Positions 34,290-43,010 of a DNA stretch of 64,000 nt are shown in pieces. The position numbers and the translations under genes are program-made. The stretch covers positions 5,097,233 through 5,161,232 of the forward strand of contig NZ_CP044532.1 in assembly GCF_026427775.1 (NCBI RefSeq). Reading direction: 5' to 3'. Source of the DNA: Arthrobacter sp. CDRTa11. GTDB taxonomy: Bacteria; Actinomycetota; Actinomycetes; Actinomycetales; Micrococcaceae. The number at the start of each line of letters is the position of its first letter. The stretch's first letter is position 1. The notes under the pieces are model-generated. The model did not search any database, had not been told where the DNA came from, and saw nothing but the letters and a program-made list of their open reading frames with translations.

Positions 34290-35972
34290 TTAGCGGGCGC
34301 GCTCCACCCGTTTCTCGTCCCACACCGGTTCGGCCGATTCGTAGACGCGGCCGTCCGAACCGAACACCAGGAAGCGGTCAAAGGTGCGCGCGAACCAGCG
34401 GTCGTGCGTCACGGCCAGGACCGTCCCCTCGAAGTGGTCGATGGCCCGTTCCAGCGCCTCGGCAGAGTGCAGATCGAGGTTGTCGGTGGGCTCATCCAAC
34501 AGCAACAGGGTTGCCCCGGAGAGCTGGAGCAGCAGGATCTGGAACCGTGCCTGCTGGCCGCCGGACAGGGACTCGTACTTCTGCTCCGACTGCCCGGCGA
34601 GGCCATAGCCATCCAGTGCCCCGGCCGCCGCCTCCCGGCCCAGCCCCGAGCGGTGTTCGTCGCCGCGGTGCAGGATTTCGAGCAGGGTCTTGCCCAGAAG
34701 GTCGGGCCGGACATGGGTCTGGGCAAAAAAGCCAGGCCGGATCCGGGCGCCGAGCTTAACGGTGCCTTCGTGCGGCACCTCGGCGATTTCAACATCTGAC
34801 ACCGGAACGTGCTCGCGCTCGGGATCCGTTCCGCCGGTGGCGAGCAGCCGCAGGAAATGGCTCTTGCCCGAGCCGTTTGAACCCAACACGCCAACGCGGT
34901 CGCCAAACCACACCTCCGTGGAGAACGGTTTCATCAGGCCGGTAAGTTCGAGCTTCTCCGCCACAATGGCGCGTTTGGCCGTGCGGCCGCCCTTGAGCCG
35001 CATCTTCACGTTCTGCTCGATCGGCAGGGCTTCCGGCGGGCCGGCTTCCAGGAACTTGGCCAGCCGTGTCTGGGCTGCGTGGTAGCGGTTGGCCATGTCG
35101 GAGCGGAACGCCGCCTTGTTTTTGTACATGTTGACGAGTTCCTTGAGCTTGATGTGCTCCTCGTCCCAGCGCTTTCGCAGTTCCTCAAAACGTGCGTTCC
35201 GGTCCGCGCGTGCATCGACATAGGAGCCGAAGCCACCGCCGTGGACCCACGCCCCGGCGCCGTTGATTCCGGGTTCCAGGGTGACGATACGGCCGGCGGC
35301 GTTGTTCAGCAGTTCGCGGTCGTGGCTGATGAAGAAGACGGTTTTTTTGGACTCGTTCAGTTTGTCCTCAAGCCAGCGTTTGCCGGGAACGTCCAGGTAG
35401 TTGTCCGGTTCATCCAGCAGCAGCAGTTCATCCGGCCCCGCAAACAGCGCCTCCAGGACAAGGCGCTTCTGCTCACCGCCGGAAAGGCTCGACGCCGGGC
35501 GGTGCTGTGCGCGGTCGAAGGGCAGTCCCAGGGCGGCCATGCAGACCTCGTCCCAGACAGTTTCCACGTCGTAGCCGCCGGCATCGCCCCAGTCCACGAT
35601 GGCCTGGGCGTACCGCATCTGGCTGGGTTCGTCGTCGTGCTCAATCATCGCGAGCTCAGACTCGTCCACGGCGAGGGCGGCAGCTGCCAGAGCGGGCGGA
35701 GCGGCGGAAACCAGAAGGTCGCGGACCGTGGAGTCGTCGCGGACCTGGCCGACGAACTGGCGCATGATGCCCATATTCCCTGACCGTCCGATCACGCCTT
35801 CGTCAGGCGAAAGGTCACCGGAGATGATGCGGAAGAGGGTGGTTTTCCCGGTGCCGTTGGGGCCGATCAGCGCAGTTTTGGTGCCGTCCGGGACCTTAAA
35901 GGTCACGCCGTTGAGCAGCTGGGTGCCGTCGGAGAGGAAGTAATCGATGCCGGAAATGTCAATATGGGCCAC
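34290..35972 (-). CDS. ABC-F family ATPase (ribosome-associated)
   Basis: 560 residues, two ABC domains in one chain and no membrane segment. First domain: Walker A GPNGTGKTT, signature LSGGEQKRLV, Walker B LLLLDEPDNYLD. Second domain: GSNGSGKSH, LSGGQQARFQ, LLLLDEPTDNLD. They are joined by a charged linker of ~80 residues that begins after the first domain. ABC-F proteins act on the ribosome in translation or antibiotic protection. The C-terminus is short, without a coiled-coil extension, so it is not a classical Uup. Confidence 0.92.
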   Translation of the reverse strand: MAHIDISGIDYFLSDGTQLLNGVTFKVPDGTKTALIGPNGTGKTTLFRIISGDLSPDEGVIGRSGNMGIMRQFVGQVRDDSTVRDLLVSAAPPALAAAALAVDESELAMIEHDDEPSQMRYAQAIVDWGDAGGYDVETVWDEVCMAALGLPFDRAQHRPASSLSGGEQKRLVLEALFAGPDELLLLDEPDNYLDVPGKRWLEDKLNESKKTVFFISHDRELLNNAAGRIVTLEPGINGAGAWVHGGGFGSYVDARADRNARFEELRKRWDEEHIKLKELVNMYKNKAAFRSDMANRYHAAQTRLAKFLEAGPPEALPIEQNVKMRLKGGRTAKRAIVAEKLELTGLMKPFSTEVWFGDRVGVLGSNGSGKSHFLRLLATGGTDPEREHVPVSDVEIAEVPHEGTVKLGARIRPGFFAQTHVRPDLLGKTLLEILHRGDEHRSGLGREAAAGALDGYGLAGQSEQKYESLSGGQQARFQILLLQLSGATLLLLDEPTDNLDLHSAEALERAIDHFEGTVLAVTHDRWFARTFDRFLVFGSDGRVYESAEPVWDEKRVERAR

Positions 35973-36005
35973 GCCAACAATCTTCCCATGCCCACACCAC
36001 CCCGA

Positions 36006-36066
36006 GTTTTAGTCCACTTATGGCGACTTCCGGGCGATCCAACCCGCCGTAAGTGGACGAAAACTC
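36006..36066. terminator. Long imperfect inverted repeat after the penicillin-binding protein gene
   Basis: Two 21-bp arms (36006-36026 and 36046-36066) pair with only two mismatches around a 19-base loop; key part AGTTTT-GTCCACTTA. It lies 6 bp after the PBP stop and 34 bp before the ABC-F start, so it may end PBP transcription. There is no T tract. It could also be an interspersed intergenic palindrome. Confidence 0.45.
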
Positions 36067-36071
36067 CGTCA

Positions 36072-38060
36072 TTAGCCGGCGGCAGTCAGGAATTCCTTCA
36101 GCAGGGGCCCGGACGTGGTGGCTCCGAGGCCGCCGTCCTCCACGAAAACAGCCACCGCAAGGTCACCGTGCACGGCCACAATCCATGCGTGGGTTTTGGG
36201 CGGGTTCTCGTTGCCGAACTCGGCGGTTCCTGTTTTGGCTGCCACGGGCGCTCCCGGGACGCTGGCCAGGAACCCTGCATGGCCGGAGGTGACCACGGCC
36301 CGCATCATGTCCGCCAGTGCCGCAGCTTCCTCCTTGGTGATGGGCTTGTCGGATGCCTTGGACGGCGCCTCGGGCGTAACAGTCGACGTCGGCTGCCCGG
36401 CTTCAGCGCTCGGCTCGCCGGCAGTGTCGGCGGCGGGAGCACCGGCGTCGGGGTTCAGGACGAGCTGCGGTGAAACCGGCGCCCCCTTGGCCACTGATCC
36501 GGCCATCATGGCAGCGGCCAGCGGTGACAGCAGGACCTTGCCCTGCCCGATCATGGAGGCTGCATGTTCGGTGCCTGCAGCCTCACCTGGGACCGAGCCG
36601 AGGAAGGCATCCGCGCCAAGGGTGGGGGCTTCCACCGCCACTCCCATGGCCATTGCGGCAGCTTCTAGCTGCGCCTGGGTGACGTTGTCACGGGCCGCGA
36701 TGAACGCCGTGTTGCAGGAGTGGGCAAAGGCATCGCGGAGCGTGACGGAGCCCAGTGAGCCGGCGGGATAGCCCTCGGCGTTCTTGAAGGTCCGGCCATC
36801 GACGGTGAGCGTAGGTGTGCACTCCACTTTTGAATCCGGAGTCATGCCGTTGCGGAGCATGGCCAACGAATCGATCATCTTGAAGGTGGACCCAGGGGCG
36901 TACTGGCCCAGCATCGCTGTGTTGTAGCCGTTGCTGCCGGGCCCGGAGGCGGCCGCCAGGACGGCACCTGAGGAGGGACGGACGGCAACGATGGCCGACG
37001 CCGGGCCCACCTTCGCCAGGACGGTTTCCGCCAGAGCCTGCAGGTTCGGATCAAGGGTGGTCTTCAACGGCGTGCCAGGTGTGGGCGCCACCTCGAAAAC
37101 AACCCGCCGGGGATCGGGGCGGGCGGCTTGGATCTCCTCCTGCGTGAGGCCGGCGCGCTGGGCCCGGATCACTACCGCATCCGTGCCGCGGAGTTGGGCG
37201 TCGTACTGCTGCTGCAGTCCCCCTGTGCCAGTCACGTCACCGGCGGTCAGGGCGCCGTCGGATGCTTCAATCTGTTCGGCATTAGCCTCGCCGACAGAAC
37301 CAAGCACTGCCCGCGCGAAGGTGCGGCTGGGCGCGAGCGGCAGGGTTGCCGGGATGGCCCGGGCGCCGGGTATCGCGGCGATCTGCTGGTCGGTGATGGT
37401 GCGGCCCTCCTCACGAAGGGTGATCGCCGAAACGAAGGCCTCGGGGCCGGAAGCGGCCACCTGCTGAGCGAAGGCGGCGGGATCCACGCCCACCAGTTCC
37501 GCCAGCTTCGTCGCCGACGCCGCAGGGTCTGCTGATCCCAGCTGGGGCTTGTCAATGCCGACATTAACCACGGGGCGGTACGTGACCAGCTTGGCGTCAC
37601 CGGCGCCCAGAATGTCCGCTCGCGGCGGGGACTGGGAGTCCTTGGTGAGGATTTCGCCGTCGGCCAGGCCCGGCACCAATGCGGCAGGCTCCCACGCCGT
37701 CAGCCACCTATCGCCCGACTTGTTGAGTTTGGCGGAGACTGTGTACTTCCACTCAGCGCCACTGATCTTCCAGGTGTAGTTCAGCGGAACGGCGGCGGTA
37801 TCGCCCTCCACCGTCACCTCACCGGCTTCAACCGCCGGCTTCTCCGGATCGAGTGCTTTGAAAACCTCAAGGAGCTGCTCGTTGGCGGCCGCGGAGTCCT
37901 TTCCGTCAAAGGCAACGGAGCCGACGTCGAGCGCGGAAACTGCCGCCGCAAGCTGCCCGGCGGCGTCCCTCGCACCGGCTTTGCCGTCGTCGCACGCAAC
38001 CAAGGAGGTGCCGAGAATAAGTCCAATGATGGCAAGTGTCAGTTTTTTTGAGTTCCCCAC
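36072..38060 (-). CDS. Lipoprotein penicillin-binding protein (class B-like transpeptidase with MecA_N-type domain)
   Basis: 662 residues from a GTG at 38060, which gives a proper lipoprotein signal (KKLTLAIIGLILGTSLVAC, Cys 23). Longer in-frame starts would place ~55 non-hydrophobic residues first. An NTF2-like MecA_N-type domain (~30-145) is followed by a PBP dimerisation domain (~150-320) and the transpeptidase, with STFK (Ser 391), SCN (448) and KTG (609) all intact. Anchoring by lipid rather than a transmembrane helix is unusual for class B enzymes. CATAAT ends 7 bases before the GTG, so the message may be leaderless. It cross-links peptidoglycan and should bind beta-lactams. Confidence 0.85.
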   Translation of the reverse strand: MGNSKKLTLAIIGLILGTSLVACDDGKAGARDAAGQLAAAVSALDVGSVAFDGKDSAAANEQLLEVFKALDPEKPAVEAGEVTVEGDTAAVPLNYTWKISGAEWKYTVSAKLNKSGDRWLTAWEPAALVPGLADGEILTKDSQSPPRADILGAGDAKLVTYRPVVNVGIDKPQLGSADPAASATKLAELVGVDPAAFAQQVAASGPEAFVSAITLREEGRTITDQQIAAIPGARAIPATLPLAPSRTFARAVLGSVGEANAEQIEASDGALTAGDVTGTGGLQQQYDAQLRGTDAVVIRAQRAGLTQEEIQAARPDPRRVVFEVAPTPGTPLKTTLDPNLQALAETVLAKVGPASAIVAVRPSSGAVLAAASGPGSNGYNTAMLGQYAPGSTFKMIDSLAMLRNGMTPDSKVECTPTLTVDGRTFKNAEGYPAGSLGSVTLRDAFAHSCNTAFIAARDNVTQAQLEAAAMAMGVAVEAPTLGADAFLGSVPGEAAGTEHAASMIGQGKVLLSPLAAAMMAGSVAKGAPVSPQLVLNPDAGAPAADTAGEPSAEAGQPTSTVTPEAPSKASDKPITKEEAAALADMMRAVVTSGHAGFLASVPGAPVAAKTGTAEFGNENPPKTHAWIVAVHGDLAVAVFVEDGGLGATTSGPLLKEFLTAAG

Positions 38061-38130
38061 CCGCGCTATTATGCCCCGTTTCTGCAGGGCTTCGGACCGG
38101 GCGAACCTGTTGGTCCGCGTTGGGAGGTTC

Positions 38131-38574
38131 TCAACCCAGGCGGGCGGCATCCTGGGCATCATCGTAGGCATCACGTGCATCCAGGATGGTGGGCACGTTG
38201 TCCTCGGCCCAGCGGCGAAGCGCAATGAGGGGTTCCAGGAGGGAGCGGCCCAAGGCGGTCAGTTCGTAGTCCACCCGGGGAGGGACCTGGGCAAAAACCT
38301 GCCTGGTGATCAGACCGTCCCGCTCGAGGGTCCGGAGCGTCTGCGTCAGAACCTTGGGTGTGACAAAGTAGACCATTTTCCTCAGTTCAGAGAACCTGAC
38401 CGGGCCGTCCGCCAAAACCTGGATGACCAGGGAAGCCCACTTGTCCCCGATGCGCTGAAAGACCACACGGGAGGGACAGTCCGGCTCAAATACGTCAAAG
38501 GCGGGAGAGCTGTAGGCGCGGGAGTTGGAGGCGGGGGAGTTGGCGGCAGCGGCCCCGGTCTGCATGGTTTCCAT
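38131..38574 (-). CDS. HxlR-family transcriptional regulator
   Basis: 147 residues from ATG 38574; an ATG three codons on is also possible. The family core is CPSRVVFQRIGDKWASLVIQ, LADGPVRFSELRKMV, KVLTQTLRTLERDGLITR and PPRVDYELTALGRSLL. HxlR proteins often sense electrophiles or oxidants through the N-terminal Cys, present here in DCPSR. Divergent from an NAD(P)-binding protein, with a 17-bp palindrome between them that is probably its operator. Confidence 0.9.
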   Translation of the reverse strand: METMQTGAAAANSPASNSRAYSSPAFDVFEPDCPSRVVFQRIGDKWASLVIQVLADGPVRFSELRKMVYFVTPKVLTQTLRTLERDGLITRQVFAQVPPRVDYELTALGRSLLEPLIALRRWAEDNVPTILDARDAYDDAQDAARLG

Positions 38575-38591
38575 GGGGTAACTGAGTTCCT

Positions 38592-38621
38592 TTGAAGCTA
38601 TCAGTATCCACTGGATACTTT
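38592..38621 (+). promoter_or_regulatory. Promoter with embedded HxlR operator
   Basis: TTGAAG (38592-38597), 18-bp spacer, TACTTT (38616-38621). The perfect palindrome AGTATCCA-C-TGGATACT (38603-38619) fills the spacer and part of the -10 box, so a bound dimer would exclude RNA polymerase. HxlR-type regulators bind GTAT/ATAC-type palindromes near divergent promoters. Confidence 0.65.
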
Positions 38622-38656
38622 GGACCTCGTCAGCGTAGCAACCACGAAGGAGAATC

Positions 38657-39262
38657 ATGAAAATTGCAGTTTATGGAGCCACGGGCATGATCGGCAGCCA
38701 GATCGTCAATGAGTCATTGACCCGCGGCCATCAGGTAACGGCCATCTCCCGCTCGGGCGCGGACGTGTCCGGCGCAGAATCTGTCGCAGCCCACCTCGCA
38801 GACGAAAGCACCTTCGCGGAAATCGCCAAGGATCACGACGCCGTTGTCCTCGCTACGGGACCCAGCCGCACCGGCGGGGACCACGGCGAATGGCTCGCAG
38901 CGATGGATACCGCGTACAGCAACGCTGAAGGGACCCGCCTCCTCATTGTGGGCGGCGCCGGCTCCCTGGAGATCGATGGCGTTCGGCTGGTCGATTCACC
39001 CGACTTTCCCGAAGCCTACAAAGCAGAGGCACTAACCCACGCAGCCGCCCTCAATGCTGTCCGGAAGGCTTCCGAGTCCCTGGACTGGACGGTATTTGCC
39101 CCGGCTCCCCTCATCCAGCCGGGCGAACGCACTGGCACGTATGTCACTGCCAAGGATTCCCCTGCAGGTGGCAGCATCTCCAGCCAGGACTATGCCGTTG
39201 CATTGCTCGATGAGATCGAAACGCCTGCCCACCGCCGGGCACGCTTCACCGCCGCAAACTAG
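38657..39262 (+). CDS. NAD(P)-binding atypical SDR (YwnB/NmrA-like)
   Basis: 201 residues, ATG preceded by AAGGAG. N-terminal GATGMIGSQIV is the dinucleotide-binding turn; VGGAGSLEIDG and WTVFAPAPLIQPGERTG are typical of the YwnB-like branch of atypical short-chain dehydrogenases. No Tyr-x3-Lys catalytic pair is evident. Likely an NAD(P)H-dependent reductase or redox sensor induced by reactive electrophiles through the divergent HxlR regulator. Confidence 0.87.
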   Translation: MKIAVYGATGMIGSQIVNESLTRGHQVTAISRSGADVSGAESVAAHLADESTFAEIAKDHDAVVLATGPSRTGGDHGEWLAAMDTAYSNAEGTRLLIVGGAGSLEIDGVRLVDSPDFPEAYKAEALTHAAALNAVRKASESLDWTVFAPAPLIQPGERTGTYVTAKDSPAGGSISSQDYAVALLDEIETPAHRRARFTAAN

Positions 39263-39275
39263 TACGCACACCTTC

Positions 39276-39330
39276 GCGCGAACGAACACTTGAGGCCCCG
39301 CGAGACGGGGCCTCAAGTGTTCGTTCGCGC
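39276..39330. terminator. Bidirectional terminator-like 25-bp perfect inverted repeat
   Basis: Arms 39276-39300 and 39306-39330 are perfectly complementary with a 5-base loop (CGAGA); the inner part is GAGGCCCCG/CGGGGCCTC. It lies between two convergent genes, 13 bp after one stop and 4 bp before the other. There is no clear T tract. The arm length is well above what termination needs. Confidence 0.6.
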
Positions 39331-39334
39331 CGGC

Positions 39335-40774
39335 TCAGAGGCCGAGGTGCGGGACGGGCAGTCCGAATATGTCCTTGAGTGCATGTTTTGCCGCGAAGAA
39401 CCCGGGCATTCCGGTGACGCCCGGGCCCGGGGGCGTGGAAGAGGAACAGAGATAGATCCCGCGTAAGGGTGTTCGCCACGGGACGGGGGAAACCACAGGC
39501 CGCTGCAGCAATCCGCGCACATCCATGGCGCCGGCGCTAAAGTCGCCGCCAATATAGTTCCTGTTGTACCGGGCAAGTCCAGCGGCCGTTGTCACATGAG
39601 TCTGGACCACCACATCGAGGAATCCTGGGGCAAACCTTTCCAACTGGGCCGTGACCGCCTCGCCCATGTCCCGGTCTGATCCGGCCGGCACATGGCAGTA
39701 CGTCCAAAGGATGTGCCGGCCTGCCGGCGCCCGGCCGCTGTCAAACGGCGAGGGCTGCGCCGCGAGCACGTACGGCCGTTCGGGATGCCTGCCGGACGAC
39801 ACCTCGTTCTCCGCGTGAGCGAGCTCCGCCCGCGTTCCTGCGACGTGCACGGTCCCCGCACCTGCCAGTTCACGGGCTGCCCATGGGACAGGTCCGGACA
39901 GGATGAAGTCCACTTTGCAGGAACCGTTGCCATAGCGAAAGGATTCCAGGGATCGCCGGTATGCCGTGGGGAGATCCGCCCCTGCCAGGTTCAGCAGTCC
40001 TTGGGGGGCAACGTCCAGGAGAATGGCACGGGGGGCACCAAGGTCCTTGATGTTGTCTACCGGTGTTCCTGTATGGATCGCGCCGCCGTGGGCTTTAATG
40101 TCCGCAGCGAGTGCTGCGGCGATGGAGGCTGATCCGCCAACAGGAATCGGCCAGCCCTGAGCATGTGCCAGCGCGGTGAGCATCAGCCCGGCAGCCGAAG
40201 CCGCCAGCGACGGAAGGTGCGATACCGCGTGCGCAGCGACCCCGCTGAGCAGCGTGGGCGCGAGGTCCTCCCGAAACCTGGCATTCCACAGCGGCGATCC
40301 CTGTTCAAGCGTCCTGAGGCCGAAGAGGACTGCCGCGAGCGGATCCCGGGGCATCCGCAGGAGCTGATGCTGGGTGAAGTCCATGACGCCGCCGATGCGG
40401 CTCACGAGCGGGCGCATCAGGTTCCGGTACGCGGCACCGTCCTGCCCCAGTCCGTCAGCCGTCCGGTCCAGGGATCGGTAGGCAAGGGCCGCACGGCCGC
40501 CGTCGAGCGGTGATCCAAAGGAAAGATCAGGAACCACCAGATCCACCCGCCGGGCCAGCTCAAAATCCCGGAAGAACGGCGAGGCCAGCGCCATGGGATG
40601 AACGGACGAGCAAACATCATGGAAGTGCCCGGGCTGCATCAGTTCTACGGTTCGGGTCCCCCCGCCAAACGTTCCTGCGGCCTCGTAGACCTCAACGGAA
40701 AGGCCCGCCCGGGCCATCACTGCGGCGGCGGCCAGCCCGTTGGGGCCGGAACCAACAACGGCCACGTCAGGCAT
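39335..40774 (-). CDS. Phytoene desaturase/CrtI-like FAD-dependent oxidoreductase
   Basis: 479 residues. N-terminal FAD site AVVGSGPNGLAAAAVMARAG followed by VEVYEAAGTFGGGTRT, and the C-terminal block GVTGMPGFFAAKHAL. This is the branch often annotated as NAD(P)/FAD-dependent oxidoreductase rather than true CrtI; no phytoene synthase or other carotenoid gene is here. The start overlaps the end of the GT87 gene by 8 bp, so the two are co-transcribed. Substrate unknown. Confidence 0.85.
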   Translation of the reverse strand: MPDVAVVGSGPNGLAAAAVMARAGLSVEVYEAAGTFGGGTRTVELMQPGHFHDVCSSVHPMALASPFFRDFELARRVDLVVPDLSFGSPLDGGRAALAYRSLDRTADGLGQDGAAYRNLMRPLVSRIGGVMDFTQHQLLRMPRDPLAAVLFGLRTLEQGSPLWNARFREDLAPTLLSGVAAHAVSHLPSLAASAAGLMLTALAHAQGWPIPVGGSASIAAALAADIKAHGGAIHTGTPVDNIKDLGAPRAILLDVAPQGLLNLAGADLPTAYRRSLESFRYGNGSCKVDFILSGPVPWAARELAGAGTVHVAGTRAELAHAENEVSSGRHPERPYVLAAQPSPFDSGRAPAGRHILWTYCHVPAGSDRDMGEAVTAQLERFAPGFLDVVVQTHVTTAAGLARYNRNYIGGDFSAGAMDVRGLLQRPVVSPVPWRTPLRGIYLCSSSTPPGPGVTGMPGFFAAKHALKDIFGLPVPHLGL

Positions 40775-42233
40775 GGCTCCTCGCCCTCCACGGAAGGACA
40801 GACTCGGCCGGGCGGCCTACAGCGATCCTCAGCCAGTCGGGAGCGCCGTCAAAAGGACCGCCGTGGGGGTCATCCAGATCATGCCTGCGGATGGGATCGT
40901 ACGTCGGCTCGTATATGTCCCACACCACCCTGAACATAAGATATGCCGTTGCAAGCATATGGGCCGCTACGGCGAAAACGTAGTAGGGCATGTCTATATT
41001 GTGCTGCGACGGGCCGTTGCTGGTCACCTGTCCGAGGTACATCCAGATGGCTGCCCAGTGCAGGCCTTCTATGCCTTGCCAGACCAGGAAATCCCGCCAC
41101 CGGGGCCTTGCGAGGGCCAGGAGGGGGATCAGCCAGATCACGAACTGCGGTGAGTAGACCTTGTTGGTGAGGATAAAGGCCGCCACGATCAGGAAAGCGA
41201 GCTGTGCTATCCGCGGACGCCGCGCGGCCGTCAGTGCTACCACCGCTATCCCGATGCAGGCCAGCACGAAAATATTCAGGGCAAGGGCGTTGATGCTCTC
41301 GGCGTCCAGGATCTTCCAGCGGAGCCTCTCCGCCACCAGGTTGTAGGCGAACCAGGGCGAGCTGTAGCCGGCCGGCCGGTCTTCCGTGAACTGGTAAAAG
41401 TACCGCCAGCCGGAGGGGTTTATCGCCGCGATGGGAACGTTCACCGCGAGCCAGGACACCAGCGCGGCGCCGCCGGTCACCAGGAACGCCCTGATACGGC
41501 CGGTGCGCAGAGCGAGAAGCAGAATCGCACCGAAGATCAGCACTGGATAAAGCTTCGTGGCGGTGCCCAACCCCATCAGGACCCCGGCAATGAGCAGCCG
41601 TTCCTTCGAAAAGAAGTACATTCCCAGGGCCAGCATTCCCACAGCCCACATGTCCCAGTTGATGGTCCCGGCGAAGACGATGCCAGGGGCCAGCGCCACC
41701 ATGGCCGCATCCCAGGGCCGGCGGTTCGACATACGCGCAGTAGCCAGCACCGTGACGATCCAGACAGCGGCAATCAGGGTGGCATTGATGTCGTAATACC
41801 CCAGGATGCGGTCATCGCTCACCCCTTGGCCGGGAACCAGAAAGGCTGTTGCTCCGGCGATCAGGCCCATCAGGACCGGGTACTCAAAGAGGCTTCCCTG
41901 GCTAAAGAACGGAAAGGTCCCCTCCCCAAGGCCCCGGTTACGGAAGAGTTCTGGAAAGTCGGAGTAGCACGTCGCGTAAAACTGGCTGGGGGACTCCCAC
42001 CCATTGGCACGGCAATAGCCTTTGATGCCAATGCCCGCCAGCGCGGCGATGACCGTCAGGATGATCAGTACCCGTTCCACGGTGAATATCCCTGGTGAAA
42101 CAACCCCGGGGGCCGATCGGGTACCCATTGGTCCACCGATCAGCTCGGTGAAGTTCCTCAGCAGCAGATCGCTGCGGCTAGGAACCACCAGCCGGGTGCG
42201 TCGTCGGTTCGCCGGCGGTCTGGTCTCCTGCAT
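40767..42233 (-). CDS. GT87-family (DUF2029) polyprenyl-phosphate-dependent mannosyltransferase-like membrane protein
   Basis: 488 residues from ATG 42233; the longer frame to 42353 adds 40 residues without family character. About 10-12 membrane segments, with the GT-C acidic loop after the first (NGWESPSQFYATCYSDFPEL) and FEYPVLMGLIAG in the next external stretch. GT87 enzymes such as PimE of mycobacteria use polyprenyl-phosphate-mannose outside the membrane. The C-terminus ends in the cytoplasm. Upstream member of a two-gene operon with the FAD oxidoreductase. Confidence 0.83.
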   Translation of the reverse strand: MQETRPPANRRRTRLVVPSRSDLLLRNFTELIGGPMGTRSAPGVVSPGIFTVERVLIILTVIAALAGIGIKGYCRANGWESPSQFYATCYSDFPELFRNRGLGEGTFPFFSQGSLFEYPVLMGLIAGATAFLVPGQGVSDDRILGYYDINATLIAAVWIVTVLATARMSNRRPWDAAMVALAPGIVFAGTINWDMWAVGMLALGMYFFSKERLLIAGVLMGLGTATKLYPVLIFGAILLLALRTGRIRAFLVTGGAALVSWLAVNVPIAAINPSGWRYFYQFTEDRPAGYSSPWFAYNLVAERLRWKILDAESINALALNIFVLACIGIAVVALTAARRPRIAQLAFLIVAAFILTNKVYSPQFVIWLIPLLALARPRWRDFLVWQGIEGLHWAAIWMYLGQVTSNGPSQHNIDMPYYVFAVAAHMLATAYLMFRVVWDIYEPTYDPIRRHDLDDPHGGPFDGAPDWLRIAVGRPAESVLPWRARSHA

Positions 42234-42349
42234 GCTTTCGAGCTTACCCGGGTGGCTGCCACCCGGGGCGATCGAACCGTTCGCCGGAACCGCACGAAAC
42301 TCCCGACGCCGGCCTGGCCGGTACAGGACACGGGTACCAAAAGGCGCGC

Positions 42350-42442
42350 TCACCTGAATGGCAGAAGGAGGCCCGGACTTAAAAGGGGGAGCCCACGCGT
42401 TGCCGCGTGGGCTCCTGGCGGATTCCTGCCGATACTGGCCAT
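42350..42442 (-). CDS. Possible 30-residue ORF overlapping a terminator hairpin
   Basis: AGGAGG stands 5 bases before an ATG at 42442, and the frame stays open for 30 codons through the hairpin at 42388-42415. The peptide (MASIGRNPPGAH...) resembles nothing I know. It could be a leader peptide, or simply the tail of the upstream small-protein transcript with a chance ribosome binding site. Low certainty. Confidence 0.25.
   Translation of the reverse strand: MASIGRNPPGAHAATRGLPLLSPGLLLPFR
42381..42415 (-). terminator. Rho-independent terminator after the small-protein gene
   Basis: On the minus strand, GGAGCCCACGCG and its complement form a perfect 12-bp stem with a 4-base loop, followed by CCTTTT. 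It is about 60 bp after the stop of the ORF at 42478. It separates the small ORFs from the GT87 operon, unless it works as an attenuator for it. Confidence 0.75.
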
Positions 42443-42477
42443 TAGCTCCTCCTAGGCGAACGAAGAGGGCTGCGGCA

Positions 42478-42702
42478 TCAGTTCAGGCCGCGCATCTGCT
42501 GGTGCATCAGTAAGAAGACGTACTCACGGTGTGCGTTCAACAGTTCCGCGTTGAACTCACGGGGTTGTTCACGGATGGGTTTGCGCCGGGAAAACAGTGC
42601 CTTCTGGATCTTCTTGATCATGGTGGTTTCACCTCCTTTCGCTGGGTCTGCAGCCTGGTTGACGGGCTGGGAATGTGGTGCAGCAGGTATCGTGGCGGTC
42701 AT
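42478..42702 (-). CDS. Small basic protein of unknown function (74 or 47 residues)
   Basis: Two in-frame starts each have a ribosome binding site: ATG 42702 with GAGGA 6 bases before (74 residues), and ATG 42621 with AAAGGAGGTGA 7 bases before (47 residues). The shorter form starts MIKKIQKALFSRRKP and ends LLMHQQMRGLN; it is very basic at the N-terminus and could be an amphipathic helix. The longer form adds a neutral Pro/Ala-rich lead. I do not recognise it. A strong terminator follows, supporting a real short transcript. Confidence 0.55.
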   Translation of the reverse strand: MTATIPAAPHSQPVNQAADPAKGGETTMIKKIQKALFSRRKPIREQPREFNAELLNAHREYVFLLMHQQMRGLN

Positions 42703-43010
42703 TTGTTTCCTCGGATCTTCAGCGGAATATAATTGGGCACAGCAAATAGAGCCCTTTATAGTCGCGACAATAGAGAACTGAATTTAGGCAAAGAAATGCC
42801 CGGTGCTAATTATCGATGTTTCGCAAAGTGCGAAAAGAGGCCCCTGAGGCTATGGCGCGGCAGACCCAACAAGAAGCTGGTTCTGAACTATGGGGTGCTG
42901 CGCAACCGCGGGGTTCCGCCTGGATCGTGTGCTGACGGCCAACCACCCTGCTACGGGGGGCTATGAAGGGGCTATTGCTCCACTGATGCGTACATCAGGA
43001 GCTATAGGTC

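Noticed and set aside
39335..42233. Calling a carotenoid biosynthesis cluster.
   Set aside because: Only a CrtI-like oxidoreductase and a GT87 enzyme are present; no phytoene synthase, cyclase or prenyl synthase.
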